Of a stretch of 64,000 bases of DNA, positions 1-11,929 are shown in pieces. The stretch is from Portulaca oleracea (taxonomy: Eukaryota; Streptophyta; Magnoliopsida; Caryophyllales; Portulacaceae): assembly GCA_029582165.1 (NCBI GenBank), contig CM055877.1:35223249-35287248 (forward strand). Reading direction: 5' to 3'. Under the pieces are notes generated by a model, which saw nothing but the letters and a program-made list of their open reading frames with translations, was not told the DNA's origin and did no database searches. The translations under genes were made by a program, and so were the position numbers. The first letter of the stretch is position 1; the number at the start of each line of letters is the position of its first letter.

Positions 1-136
1 CACAGATCAGGCAACTTCCAGACTCGTATAGCTTCCATTTACTTGCATTCGTTGCGATTGGAAGCGCGTTATGGATGACTTTTAGAAAGTTGCCTTCCAC
101 TTTGTCGGCAAGTCCAAAGACCATATCTTGTGCCAT
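1..136 (-). CDS. Possible first exon of an unknown gene, cut by the window edge
   Basis: An ATG on the minus strand at 136 opens a frame of 45 codons with no stop that runs off the left edge. The product starts MAQDMVFGLADKVEG. I do not recognise the family. Base composition is more balanced than the AT-rich DNA to its right, which suggests real or decayed coding sequence. It could equally be part of a transposable element. Nothing downstream is visible to decide. Confidence 0.25.
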   Translation of the reverse strand, partial: MAQDMVFGLADKVEGNFLKVIHNALPIATNASKWKLYESGSCLIC

Positions 137-702
137 ATTCTTACTCCTTCTTAGATATCATCTCATCCTTATCATGTCCTTCCTTATCCCATATATGTTT
201 CCAATAGTCTATAATACCCCGATTTAACACTCTAATCCCCATCCTTGTTCAAGCTCCACAAAATCGAGTCCTCCTCCCTATTGTTTCTCAATGGGTATTG
301 ATCGAGTTCCGATAGATAAAGATTAATATTTTCGAAGATTTAATGTTCAAAGATCAACAATGGATATAAAACAATCAAATTTCAACCAAAATCAACTCTC
401 ACATCCAATAAATGATCATAATATGATGAAGTACTAATTTAGACTAGCTTTAACACCAAAAGACTCCAATTTGCATGCGTTTCCCACACAAAACACCAAT
501 ATAACAATTACCACTAATATTGAAGTAACAGATAATAAAAATAGATATGATTAACCATAAAGAATATCAAACTCACCAAGTTGATCTAAGGCCCACTAAG
601 GAAGGAACATAATGGATAACCACCAACTCCACATCTCAAAGTACCAAGAAATCCCCACCAATTATCCATATAAAGTAACGCCAATCAATAGTCTAAAGAA
701 GT
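137..702. other. AT-rich intergenic stretch, no gene seen
   Basis: No convincing reading frame, splice structure or repeat boundary is seen. It lies between the edge frame and the LTR-like block that starts near 703. Confidence 0.4.
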
Positions 703-2840
703 GTAATAACCCGACCTTAACCCAATGTAATTAATCTAATTAATGAATTTGATTAACCAAAATCGCGCATTTCAATTCAGTTAACCGTTTGTGTTTTTGC
801 AGGACTCGAGCAAAGCACGACTGTCATACGTCAGCTTAGTATATATGCTATTTATATGAATTATTTATGTGACAATTTCCGCTATTCAAATTACTCTCGG
901 AATTATTCTAATTACTTACCGGGTCAAATTTTATCAAGTGGACCAATTCGTCGGTATTACTAATAGTAATAATAATATCATTAGTATCGTACCTTTTTAT
1001 TCTCTAATTTATTTACATTTCAATTTGTTTCACTTCCCCATTTTATTTCAAGTCTCCTTTTTTATTATTTAATTTTTTTATATAAATCTTATTCCGAGAC
1101 TTTAAATTAGTATTATTGGATTTAGTTGGAAAATAATATTAGTGGGGAAATGAGAATTAGTATGGGTAGTATTTCAACTGTTCAACATTGGGCCTTGACA
1201 AATAAACCAACACAATTCCTCTTATATTATCAAGAAGTCATGCTCTCACTTGATCAACCCCCACAGTTGCTCTCTTGTCTAAGCCAATCTTCTCTTTCGT
1301 CCCGTTCTGTTTTGCCCAGCCAGCGCCGGCGACCAACCCCGGCCACCGTGCTTGGTCGTCGCCAAAAAAACCCGTCGCCGGCCCCTTTTCCTCCTTCGTC
1401 CCCCTTTGTTCGTGGGGTGTTTGCTTCTCCTCTTCAATGAAGGTAAATTCAAGTCCCATTAGTTTCAAATCTGATTTTTTTTTTTTTTAAAGTCCAAGTT
1501 AGGTATTTTCTTTGCTTAATCTAGTTAATAGTTGAAATTTGGCTTTAAAGATTTGAATTGGGTGTGGTTTGATTGTCAATGGATATGCTAGTAATAAGAG
1601 TTGGTGTTGAGAGTTGAAATAGCTTTGATTGTGATGGCTTTTGATGGATGATACCCAGATGTGGATTTCGTTCTTGTGAATGAGTTGGTTTGGCAATCAA
1701 CCCTAACTCCCTAAGCTTTGTTGGATGAATTTGTGACTTAAAGTGGGTGAGTTTGGTGGTATGCATTATGAATTGAGTGGGGTAGTGTAAGTTTGTGAAA
1801 TGCATGATGTTCTTATGGTTTAATATGCTCCTAAATTGAAGCCTAGTGTGCTAGATGTGGGTGCATGTGGGGTTTTTAATGCTTGATTGAGTCAAATATG
1901 TGAAATTTTGTGTTAAAAGGTTGGGTACAAGAGAAAATATGTTTGGTGTTGTTGGGGTATTATGTATTAGGCCTTGCAAGTATCTTTAAGTGGCTAAAAA
2001 TGATAAATATCTAGGTCTTCGCTGCCGAATTGCTTGTGTTGTAGCAATTGAATGTTAATTGTGAAAGTAGTCAAGAGTTTGAAGGAATCAAAACACCAAG
2101 AAAAGGGTATTAACAATTCGGGTTCAAGTGAGTAATCTAAAATTTTCTGGGATCATTAGAGCTTTCCATAACCAAAACTATCATGCGGATTAATAGCCTT
2201 AAGTAATAGCTTTCACATGGTTTTGGAATTTCGGGATTCCGACATGTATAACCCAAGTTATGGTATCGGGGTGCCCTGTGTATATACGTTTTTGGGACAG
2301 TAGGTTCAGGGGCATTTTTAGATATCAAGGAGGATTTATTAGCCTAAGTGTTCAACATGAAAGTTTTAGTACGCTCTGCAAGCTTTTAGAAATGGGGTCT
2401 TATGCGTCCATCGAATGTTGGAGTAATGAGTTACGGCTCGTCGAAATCAGCTCCAAGACCATGTTTAAATCATAATTGTAAGGTGATTGTGCATATTCAA
2501 GCCACTTTTGAGGTTTTTCCAAGGCTTTTATGAGGTTGTGGTAAACATAAGAGTTGTAGTATATGATTCATGCTTTCTATAGACTACTCGCCCACAAGTA
2601 TTCGAGGTCTAAACTTAAGTTATGAGTCCTCGAAATTTCACTACCGAACTTAAAAATCCGCAGAATCAGCCATCTTCTTTGGCCATTTTCAAGTCTTTAC
2701 ACTTTTTTTTGGCCTTAACTCTTAGCTGAAGAGTTGTAGAACATATTTTTAGCTTCCCGAAAAGTCCTCTCATGAAGTTTTTGGAGGTCTATAGAGGACG
2801 TTATGTCTTCCGCAAATTTACTGTAAAATCCCAAAACATA
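703..2840 (+). mobile_element. Possible LTR or LTR fragment of a chromovirus (Tekay/Del-like)
   Basis: The block starts near TGTAATAACCCGACC, a typical start for long plant gypsy LTRs. It contains a GC-rich, CCGGCC-containing stretch around 1310-1400 that looks like transcribed leader. Further on come phrases such as 'ttacggctcgtcgaaatc' and 'gagttgtag' that recur in Tekay-type LTRs as I remember them. No clear 3' end, primer-binding site, target duplication or second copy is in the window, so the limits are approximate. The small frames inside it are not credible proteins. Confidence 0.3.
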
Positions 2841-4166
2841 AATCGATTAGATACTTTTGGAACTAACAAGATTAATACTAAAAAGTTTGATTTGTAAGAT
2901 TTTAATCCATTAGAACTAACGCGATCTTTCTAACAACCTAATGTTTTAATGTTGTCTATATGAATATGATCCTATTGAACAAATTGATTAAGTCCTTTAA
3001 AGATAACAAATTTAATAATGAGCAGATTGATTACTAAGACTTATAATCCTTTGGGAGCTAATTTTTTCGATTGTTAATTGCTGAAAAAAGGCCATAGAGT
3101 ATCGCAACAAAGATCCACAAAAATAGGAAAGAATAGTACAACTTCACAACACAACAATATGGCACACTATGACACTAATCTCATAAAAAAAAACAATAAA
3201 TAGACTGCTAACTAATAAATTTCTTTATTTTTGGGAACTAATATGTAAATTATAATTTTGAACTTTTTGATCTATCTAGTAGTTTACTAAACAAATCGAG
3301 AGCCATTTTCATTTTTCAAACTTACATGATTAACTATTTAATAAATTGAGTGCTAGGATTAATTGTACCTTTTCGAACTAACGCGATATTCGTAACATGC
3401 TAGTATTGTAACATTGTCTTTGTTTAAAAAAGGAAAATTGGATTCTAATAATCCTTACTTTCACCAATTGTATAACAATAATCTCTACATTATTATTTGT
3501 GGAATTAGTCAAAATTTAAAAAAAATTGGATTGTAGTGGTACCAAATCCACCTCTACATTTTTTTTAAAATTTTTTTTTTTCATTCTTGTCCTATATTGT
3601 TTTTTGTTTTTTTCACTCCTACCCCCAGAAAGGTAAAATAGTGGAGTTACTAAAAGAAATTTTAAATTTTTTTTGAGAATCCGAGCAATTATTATGATTT
3701 TTTAAAAAGAAATAAAAGTGAAAAAATCATAAAAAAAAACGTAAAAAAATTGGGAGAAATGCCAAAAATTCATTAAAAATCGTGGTAAAGACAGTGTTAT
3801 ACTAAGTTTTGAATCAAATGCAAGTCAAAATCTATGATATTTAGGTATACTTTCGATGATGTCCTACAAATATCCATTTTTTTTGGATCACCAGAATATA
3901 AAATAAAAATAGGGATTATTACTAAATAATTGACAAAAATAGGGATTATTAAAATATAATATTCCTAAAGAATATATATATTTGACTGGGTCTACCTTTT
4001 TTTAGGATCAATTTGATTCCATTATATTTTGAACATGTGAAACTTCAAATTGACTAAGACAATCCATACTTTACAATCTGAATCCATTAAATATAAAAAA
4101 AAATGAATTATAAAGTTTTGAAATTACAAAATTTAAAAATAATTTGAAAGTATGGACAATTTTCAA
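2841..4166. other. AT-rich intergenic DNA, possible decayed MITE near 3430-3960
   Basis: No gene is seen. Sequence near 3440-3470 (TAATAATCCTTACTTT) is roughly the reverse complement of sequence near 3940-3960 (AAAATAGGGATTATTAA), so an old inverted-repeat element of about 0.5 kb may lie here. No clean target duplication was found. Confidence 0.3.
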
Positions 4167-4167
4167 T

Positions 4168-4210
4168 AAAAAATAAAATAAAATAAAATAAAATAAAATA
4201 AAATAAAATT
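4168..4210. repeat. (AAAAT)n microsatellite
   Basis: About eight direct copies of the pentamer AAAAT/AAATA in a row, a simple-sequence repeat. Confidence 0.9.
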
Positions 4211-5111
4211 TTAATTTTAATTTTTCTTTTTAAATTTCTAATGTACCACAAATAAACTATCTATGCGTATATAATATTTCTAATATTAATTTTATTTTTC
4301 TCTCAAATAAATCAAAATTTAATAAATGATTAATGCATAATTCTATAATAAATAAATTGATTCCCTCCAAAAATTATTTTTTTCCATTTGACATATTATT
4401 CAATAATACATAATTCTATAAATAATTAAATAATTCTATAAATAATAAGGTAAAGTTGAGCAACTAAGCATGACTTTGTAAAGAAAAGTAGAAAATGGCT
4501 TGCCCATAAGAAAATCAACTATTTTTCAGTTTGCCAAAATAATTAAATAATTCCATAAATAATACATTTTTTTAAACCAAACATAACGATTTCGTTAATA
4601 ACAAGTCATACGACACATACAATGAAAATCGTGATTGAACAATTGTAGATCTAAAACATAGATATGAAAGTCAACTTCCAAATAACTAATACTAATCTTA
4701 CTGACGTTCAGCTCTGATTTCTTCGATGACTCTACATCTTTCTTCGATGACTCTGCATCTTGAAGCATTGATGGAGAACCTCACCACCCGTGCTATAGTG
4801 ATTTGAAGGTCGATCTTCGTCTAATGTATTAGACCACACCAACTGAACAAAAACTCTAGAAAAGAAACTAAAAACCTTAAATACGGGTACAAAAAACTCT
4901 TACAGAGCAAGAAACTAACTTTCTTTGCGTAAATGTAAAACCAAACTAAAAATTTGGTAGAAATCAAGCAAATTGGGGCTTACCATCGACAAAAGAATCG
5001 ATGGTAGCCCCTCCCAAGGAGATGGAGGCTAGAGTTTTCTAGGTAGAAAAAGAAAAGAGGAGGCTAGGGTTAGGAGAACACTTCTCTCAAATATAGTTAT
5101 CAATACCCATA
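4211..5111. other. Intergenic DNA, no gene seen
   Basis: AT-rich. The part from about 4570 to 5100 has a more balanced composition and a repeated phrase (TTCGATGACTCT, twice near 4716-4755). It may be an untranslated end of an old retroelement. No coding frame or boundary supports a firmer call. Confidence 0.3.
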
Positions 5112-5121
5112 CATCATAAAT

Positions 5122-5901
5122 GAGTAAATTACATTTACCCTACTTGACATTTATGGTAATAATTTTTGCACACCCGACATTTGTGAAATAATTTTCACCT
5201 TAGCTGACATTAAGTGAAAGTGATTTTTAGGCCCTGTCAAATTCACGGGTAAATACAATTTACCCAAATTTACCAGTTTTTACCAAAATTTACCAAAATT
5301 TACTAAAAATTACCAAACTTAAAAAAATAAAAAAAATAATTTTGACATATCGGCATCAATTTGCCAAAAGTTACCAAAAATTACCAAAATTTAACTTTTA
5401 CCCAACTGTTTTTTACATATGAATTTGACAGGGCCTTAGTGGCAAAATCTGATTACTTCTCATCGGAAATGAGAAAATACAATAGTGCTCTTATATGACT
5501 ATGTGAATATACCATGCTGCCCATAATATTGAGAAGAAAATTACTTAAATGACCCTTTTATTGTTTTGTATGGAAAAAAGTGTGTCGAAACTCCAAATAG
5601 AAAACACTCCCCTTCTTCAACACTCCTCTGTTAATGGCATATGAATTAATATTAAGGGTAAAAACATCAATTCATATTTAATTGAAAGTCATATGAATTA
5701 ATATCAAGGGTAAAAAAATCGATTCATATTTATCTTTTTAATGTTACGCCGGAAAATCCAACAAAAATCAATTATAAAATATCTTAGGAGGGTTTAAATT
5801 TATGAACACTTAATGTCAGGTAAGGTGAAAATTATTTCACAAATGTCAGGTGTGCAAAAATTATTACCACAAATGTTAGGTAGGTTAAATGTAATTTACT
5901 C
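5122..5901. mobile_element. Mutator-like MITE with long terminal inverted repeats
   Basis: The ends form inverted repeats of about 90 bp: 5122-5215 matches the reverse complement of 5807-5901 with few mismatches, starting GAGTAAATTACATTTACCC. Both ends are flanked by the same 10 bp, CATCATAAAT (5112-5121 and 5902-5911). Long inverted repeats plus a 9-11 bp duplication are the signature of Mutator-like elements. There is no transposase, so it would depend on an autonomous relative. The interior includes a partly duplicated block of about 55 bp (about 5637-5740) and a nested MITE at 5230-5435. Confidence 0.85.
5230..5435. mobile_element. Tourist-like (PIF/Harbinger) MITE nested in the MULE MITE
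   Basis: The 206-bp element is bounded by inverted repeats GGCCCTGTCAAATTCA and TGAATTTGACAGGGCC. It is flanked by TTA on both sides (5227-5229 and 5436-5438), the usual 3-bp target of PIF/Harbinger elements. The interior is made of repeated TTTACCAAAAT-like words. There is no coding capacity. It was inserted after the surrounding MITE. Confidence 0.8.
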
Positions 5902-5911
5902 CATCATAAAT

Positions 5912-7129
5912 AATACATATTGCAATTGCTGCAAGAGGTTTATTTTCTAAAGAAAACGGTTTGTTGCATTTGCCGGGTTCCTGTAGGGTATTAAAACAAG
6001 GGGAAAGTCCCAATGGGGAAATTTATTTCATTATTTGCTGCATGGACTGGTGACTTGCCTGGCCGCCTGGGCCCGGGACCGCAAGAAAGCAAAGAGGCAC
6101 GAAGTCTAACGAAGCCATTGAAGTGCGGAACGGCGGAAGCTAAAGCAACACTACAACAATTCGGCAAAGCAAAGAGGCAAAACTGAGAAACAATAATTTC
6201 TGGATACCCAAGTTACAGGAGATACTCCGATAGTCTGATTGTTCTTGACGATGCTAAATGACTTGGGAGCTTGGCTAAGGTGCGCAATTCCTCTGTTTGT
6301 GTTTTCAATTCCTTTGTTTGTGTTTCCAATTCCTCTGTTCATGTGTCTGTATCAGTATATCGTTCTGTTTACTATTGTGTTTAAAATTCCTCTATTTGTG
6401 CATGTTTCAGTATATGGATGAATAACAATTAACAAGTTGTAATCAAGTTTACTTAATTTACTTTATGAGAAATTAGAATGATCCTCCCATTTATTTTATG
6501 GTGGTAGGCAGTAGCGCAGTACATATCTTGAGATGTACTGAATTTGTAGCTTCATTGTTATGGAGTTGCAGTTTGTTTCCAAGGGAGAGGGATGCTTGTT
6601 GATAGAAATTAGAATAAGAAAAAAATAAGCATAGGAGAACATGTGACTTGGTTGTATAATCTTAAGAAGTTAAGAATAAATAATATCATTGCCAGAAAAT
6701 TACATTGGGTCTTAGTGTCCTATCAAGCAAAGTTTTAGGGTTACTACTTTCAGTACTTTGTACTACTTGTGGAATGAATAAGGTTCCACTTCTTGGTCTA
6801 CACATATTGTCATGTAGAGTTAGGTTCTTTTGGTTTTGGTTTCTCGTTGGATAGTGTAGTTCTTTTGTATCTTAGTTTTTAAATTATGTAAGGAAAAAAA
6901 ATGTGAGTATCATACTTCTATCTTCCAATTTTATTTTTAAAGAATAGATTCGTAATGTGTTTGGGATTTGAAGAGTGTAAATGGATTTGCTAGTTCCATA
7001 CTTCTATCTTCCACTCCGGTAGTTGCTATTCACTATGAAACGTAACTTAAATTTTAGAATACAATAATTATTTTGTCAGATCTCATTCCTTATGTTTACC
7101 GTCATTAATGTTTACTATTGTAGGTACCA
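5912..7129. other. Intergenic or hAT-derived leader, no gene seen
   Basis: No coding frame is convincing. A 24-bp unit (CAATTCCTCTGTTTGTGTTT plus four bases) is repeated about 2.7 times at 6284-6347. Because a hAT BED-finger coding fragment follows at 7130, part of this stretch may be the 5' untranslated region or promoter of that element. No terminal inverted repeat could be assigned. Confidence 0.35.
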
Positions 7130-7348
7130 TGGAGACTGAAGAAGAAATTATTGACATGACAGTCCCTGGAAAATGAGGAGACGGTCAATCCTCCTGATCA
7201 TCCTCTTTCCATAGTGAAAAAAATTGTGGTTGGTGAAAATAGTTAAAGAAGAAGTGATGTATGGAATGAGTATCTAGTGATGGAAGGTAACTATTTTGAT
7301 GATGGAAGGATGAGAGCTAAATGTTCACATTGTGAGAAAGCTATTTTG
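7130..7348 (+). pseudogene. hAT transposase N-terminal fragment (BED zinc finger)
   Basis: From the ATG at 7130, read across one frameshift and a TAA stop, the sequence gives an acidic leader. Then follows a BED-type segment, SDVWNEYLVMEGNYFDDGR, followed by the zinc-binding pair CSHC. This matches the start of BED fingers of plant hAT transposases; the histidine half is missing. The frame stops matching at about 7348, where copia gag coding begins in the same direction. The catalytic domain and dimerisation region are absent, so this is a dead fragment. Confidence 0.6.
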
Positions 7349-8155
7349 ATATGTTCAAACGACTTTGAAAGCCAAGAACAAAATAAAGTTTATTGATGGT
7401 CGAATCAAGAAGCTGAGTAAAGAAGGCGATGAAATAGATGCGTCGGAGCGTGTGAATTCAATGATTTACATGTGGATGCAAAATTCAATAGACCTAAAAC
7501 TACATTCAACTCTTCCCTACACCGACTCAATAAAAATTCTTTAGGAAGATTTGAATAAAAGATATTCATCTTCAAATACTCCTAGGATTTACCAACTCAA
7601 AGAAGCAATTCCTTGCAAACAAGGACTTAATGTAGGAGATTTCTATGCAAAGTTAAGAAGCATATGAATGGAGTTGGGAAATTATGAAGATATACCCAAG
7701 TGCACATGTGGAAACTGCAATTGTAAGCTCGAATCCCGGCTCGATGAACTGCTGGAAAAAGAGAGGAGTCATCAGTTCCTTATGGGCATGAATGACTCGA
7801 AATAGTCAAGTCTGAGAAGTCACATACTGGCAATGGATCCCTTTCCCTCTCTAAACATGATTTTGAGGGGAGCATCGTTCAACAAGAAGAGGAGCATCAG
7901 GGTTTTGAGGGGATGGGAAGAGAAGGATGACACTGCTGCCTTTGCGCTCGGGGCTCGGTGTGAGACATCGATTGGAGAACGACCTACCTGTACTCACTGT
8001 GGAAAATTTGGGCATGATGTTACTGGCTGTTTTGAGATAATTAGGTATCTTGCGAATTAGGGATCTCGTGGAGGACGTGGCGGCAGAGGTCAGAACGGTC
8101 GTGGACGAGGCGGATGCACGGGAACTGGTAGAGGATCTGGTCGAAACAACTAACA
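7349..8155 (+). pseudogene. Copia gag (capsid/nucleocapsid) remnant
   Basis: The capsid part begins with ALKAKNKIKFIDG, a phrase common in plant copia gags, and continues through AKLRSI and LMGMNDS. The nucleocapsid part has a complete CCHC zinc knuckle, CTHCGKFGHDVTGC, at about 7990-8030. It is followed by a Gly/Arg-rich tail broken by a TAG at 8058. Several stops (for example TGA near 7665 and TAG near 7803) break the frame. In an active element this protein forms the virus-like particle and binds RNA. Confidence 0.8.
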
Positions 8156-8177
8156 ACAACATGGAACTGTTGCGACG

Positions 8178-8564
8178 TTGACAGGCAAAATCCTCCCCTC
8201 AGATAGTGGTGCTTCAGCCGGATTATCCAGTGGAAGTGAGGGAGCTACTGCAGCGGCGGCCAGAGGAAGAGCCAAGGAGACAAGATGGCCTAGCAATCCT
8301 ATAGTTCCCTCTTTTGGGCATGTTCAATACAATGGGCCAGGTTCAGTAAATTATTTCACCTCAACTCAAGTGGAGCGGATCTTAAGCATGATTGAGCAAA
8401 GCAATCCTATGGAAAACCAGACAGGTAACCAAACAGTTTCTTGGCTAATTGACAGTGGAGGAGCATCTAGTCACATGACAAGAGAGCAAATTTCCCTCAA
8501 AGAAGTAGAAAAAATTCAGCCAGTTGTAGTTGACTTGCCAAATGGGGCAAAAAACGGTTGCTAA
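8178..8564 (+). pseudogene. Copia protease remnant
   Basis: The aspartic protease active-site motif WLIDSGGASSHMT lies at about 8440-8480. The usual family form is WLIDSGAS-HM, so one glycine looks inserted. The domain continues into PVVVDLPNG before a frame change at about 8550. In an active element it cuts the Gag-Pol polyprotein. The 5' half of this frame is a low-complexity linker from gag. Confidence 0.75.
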
Positions 8565-10111
8565 CAAGCAGGGAAAAGGCATGGTGTCAGATGACATACA
8601 ACTAGGTCAAAGACTACTTGTTTCGTCTTTGAACTGCAATCTTATCTCAGTCCACCGTTTATGCAAGGATTTAAATTGGATAGTCACGTTTGATGAAAAT
8701 GCTTGTATTTTGCAGGATCGCACTACGGAGATGCTGATTGGTACGGGTGACCAGCGTGGTGGGGTCTATTTCTACAAGGAGCCTCGAGGCAATAACAAGG
8801 TGAATGTAGTTTGCACCGGGAACATTTGGCATCAAATATTGGGGCACTCATCAAAGGAAGTGATGAATCTTATAGGACAGTATGTGCAAGGTACTAATTT
8901 AGTGGTAGAAGATATTGAATATTGTGATATTTATTTTAGAGCGAAACAAACTAGAGACTCTTTTGTTACCTGTGAAAATAATGCAAAAGAATTGTTTGAT
9001 ACCATTCATGTTGACATATGGGGTCCTTATCAAATCTACGCTCTATGTGGTGCTCATTATTTTCTATCAGTAATAGATGATTTTAATAGAAGTGTCTGGG
9101 TGTACTTGATGTCTGGAAAAACTGAAGTTGAAAATAATATAAAAAAGTTCAAAAAATTTCATACATCGTCAATTTGGGAAGAATATTAAGGTGATCAGAA
9201 GTGACAATGACCTGGAATTTAAATCCAAAGCTATGCAAGAATATTATGCTGAAAAAGGAATTTTCCACCAAACCAGCTGCGTAAATACACCTCAACAAAA
9301 CGGTAGAATTGAGAGAAAACATAGACACATTTTGAATGTTGATCGGGCTTTGCTTTTTCAAGCAAACCTACCTATAGAGTTTTGGAGTGAATGTGTCAAG
9401 ACCGCTGCTTATCTGATTAATTGAACACCAAGTAGGTTGTTGCAAGGAAAGACTCCATATGAGTTGATTTATGGAGAAAAACCGAACTATGATCTTATTA
9501 GAGTTCTTGGATGTTTATGCTTTGCTCAAACCAAAACAAATGATAAATTTGCTCCTCGTAGTCGAAAGTGTGTTTTCATTGGATACCCACTTCGCAAAAA
9601 GGGATGGAAGCTTTATGATTTAGAGACCCATGGCGTCTTTGAGAGTAGAGATGTTAAGTTCGTTAAACACTGTTTTCCCTTTTTGGACGTGCCTACACAA
9701 GAACAAAGCCCAAAACCATCTCCTTGGGAAAGATCTTATTGCTTTGAGGATGAATCAGTAGTAGTGGGTGAAAAAACAGACGAGTCAGCCCATACAGAAG
9801 GTCCCACTCATGAGGCAGGCCAGCTAGGTGATGAGGCAAATCTGCATAGTGGGTTGAGGACAGGGGGAGAAGAACAGTTGGGCCAAAACGAAGGTGAAAG
9901 TGGGCCTGTTGAGATGGGGGACTCTCCTAGGGCAAAATTAGAAGATCATGATAGGCGTACTATCCCAGCTCCTCGACAGTCCAATAGAGTGCAGCGTCCA
10001 ACATCCAAGTATAATGATTTAATTTGCTATCATGCGAGATCCCCATCGCTGCTGCTCAGTCTTGCCAAGAAGGATCCTCAGGTACGCCGTATCCCTTGCA
10101 TAATTATGTGA
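8530..10111 (+). pseudogene. Copia integrase remnant
   Basis: The zinc-binding part shows WHQILGHSS with CDIYFRAKQ instead of the usual C-x2-C. The catalytic core shows the three acidic residues in their family context: [17 protein letters not shown] and [16 protein letters not shown]-terminal part follows (TPYELIYGEKP, RKCVFIGYP), typical of copia integrases, then an acidic linker. A frame change near 9187 and a TGA at 9422 break it. The role in an active element is insertion of cDNA into the genome. Confidence 0.85.
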
Positions 10112-10900
10112 ACCATGTAAATTTTTCTCCTTCGCATAGCAATTTTCTCATGAATATTATGAAAGTGGACGAACCTAGATTTTTTCATGAAGCAATAAAT
10201 GATACCAGATGGCAAGCTGAAATGAACGAAGAAGTCCAAGCTCTACAAAGGACAGGAACTTAGGAAGTGGTTGACCTTCCTGAGGGAAAGAAATAATTAG
10301 GTGCAAATGGGTTTATCGAGTTAAGTACAATGTAGATGGGTCCATTCAATGATATAAAGCCAGACTTGTTATCCGTGGAGATCACCAAGAAGAGGGGATT
10401 GATTACCCTGAAACCTTCGCTCCGGTTGCAAAAATGACTAGTGTGAGATGTTTCTAGTTTGTGGCCGTGGCAAAAGGATGGGAGTTGCATCAATTAGATG
10501 TGAATAACACGTGTTTGCACGGTGAGTCGATGATCTAGATGAAGAAGTTTATATGAAGTTGCCACCTGGTTATCAAGCATCGACACCTAACAAGGTCTGC
10601 AGGCTCAGAAAATCTCTTAACAGTTTAAAATAGGCCTCTAGACAATGGTTTGCCAAGCTATCCTCTTAGTAGTGTGCGTATAGATTTGTCAAGTCTTATG
10701 CTGATTACTTGCTCTTTACATACAATAGAGATGGGGTCTTTATGGCATTACTTGTTTATGTTGATGACATTATCCTCGCTACCAACAACACGCAAGATGC
10801 CTCAAATTCAAGACTTACTTGGACAAATGCTCCAGTATTAAGGACCTTGGAGCCCTAAAATATTTTTTAGGCATGAAGTAGCTCAAGGGCAATGAGGCTT
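10112..10900 (+). pseudogene. Copia reverse transcriptase remnant
   Basis: The reading starts with WQAEMNEEVQAL, the usual start of copia reverse transcriptases. The catalytic YVDDIIL is encoded at about 10757-10777. Between them the frame shifts several times and holds many stops, including in the region that should read FAPVAKM. This is the most decayed domain of the element. Confidence 0.8.
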
Positions 10901-11564
10901 GTTTCTCTGCCAACGAAAATATGCTCTGGACATAGTGAATGAATGTGGGTTACTAGGGGCCAAGCCAACTACCCTCCCTATAGAGCAAAATCACAAGCTC
11001 GCTCTCGCTCAAGGGAAAAATCTACAAGACCCTACCTCCTACAGAAGCTTAGTGGGACGATTGATATATTTAACAATCACTAGACTTGACTTCATTTATG
11101 CTGTTCACATCCTTTCCCAATTTATGCAAAATCCAAAGGAAGAGCACATGGATGCGGCAAAGCGAGTGGTTCGTTACATTAAGGGTTCGCCAGGTAAAAG
11201 AATCTTGCTACCAAAGGTATCCAATTTGCAATTAGTTGCCTATTGTGACTCAGACTGGGGAGCTTGTCCCATTACAAGAAGATATCTGACAGGATACTTC
11301 ATTAGTCTCGGAGGTGCTCCTGTATCCTGGAAGACTAAGAAGCAAACTACCGTATCTCGGTCCTTAGTAGAAGCTGAATATCGCTCAATGGCGGCTACAA
11401 CAAGTGAATTGACATGGATTCAAACTTTTCTGACTGCTCGAGGAGCTCCACTTCGACAACCCATGTTGTTATTCTGTGACAATCAGGTAGCCTTGCATAT
11501 TGCCGCTAATCCAATCTACCATGAACGGACTAAGCACATCGAAATTGACTGTCATTTCGTTTGA
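10899..11564 (+). pseudogene. Copia RNase H remnant
   Basis: The frame reads CDSDWGACPITRR, then WKTKKQTTVSRSLVEAEYRS and FCDNQVALHIAANP. These match the copia RNase H catalytic aspartates and the SRSSAEAEYRA-type motif. It stops with TGA at about 11562, just after HIEIDCHFV where the family continues with VREK, so the last residues are lost. The role is removal of RNA from RNA:DNA hybrids during reverse transcription. Confidence 0.85.
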
Positions 11565-11700
11565 GAAAAGCTTAAAGCCGGTGCCTCAAGCTGCTCAAGA
11601 TAGACACCAAGGAACAACCTACGAATATGTTTACCAAAGCACTCGGTCGAGACCAGTTTCACTATTTACAGTCCAAGTTGGGCATTGTCAATCCCCATGC

Positions 11701-11716
11701 TCCAACTTAAGGGGAG
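11701..11716 (+). promoter_or_regulatory. Copia polypurine tract
   Basis: AACTTAAGGGGAG directly precedes the LTR start TGTTAACC. This is the usual purine-rich primer for plus-strand synthesis in plant copia elements. Confidence 0.75.
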
Positions 11717-11929
11717 TGTTAACCGAGTCCTAGTCCTAATAATCTTTGGTTTCCACATTATAGAAGGTTTCCAATTCTTGTTAGATCTGTCTTATGTAAC
11801 AATGGTAGACTAGGACTTTATTACTGGTAGACATTGTGTATTTGTATATTTGAACGATTTGTTAATGAAAGACAGAGAAGAAAGCAGGGTTGTTTTCCTT
11901 CGTTCAAACACATACCTTCAATTTCTTCA
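11717..11929 (+). repeat. 3' LTR of the copia element
   Basis: It starts TGTTAACCGAG after the polypurine tract and probably ends at a CA near 11929. The end is not certain because the partner LTR is missing. It lies less than 200 bp from the stop codon of the HVA22-like gene on the other strand, so it may reach the 3' untranslated region of that gene. Confidence 0.6.

Larger units (their letters stand above)
7349..11929 (+). mobile_element. Ty1/copia retrotransposon, 5'-truncated and decayed
   Basis: Domain order along the plus strand is gag, zinc knuckle, protease, integrase, reverse transcriptase, RNase H, polypurine tract, 3' LTR. Integrase before reverse transcriptase is the copia order. 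The 5' LTR, primer-binding site and start of gag are missing: the left edge joins a hAT fragment. Several frameshifts and stops mean no polyprotein can be made. No second LTR copy is in the window, so the element cannot be dated here. Confidence 0.9.

Noticed and set aside
2137..2475. Short frames near 2137-2475 on both strands
   Set aside because: They are under 75 codons, have no recognised motif, and lie in an LTR-like block.
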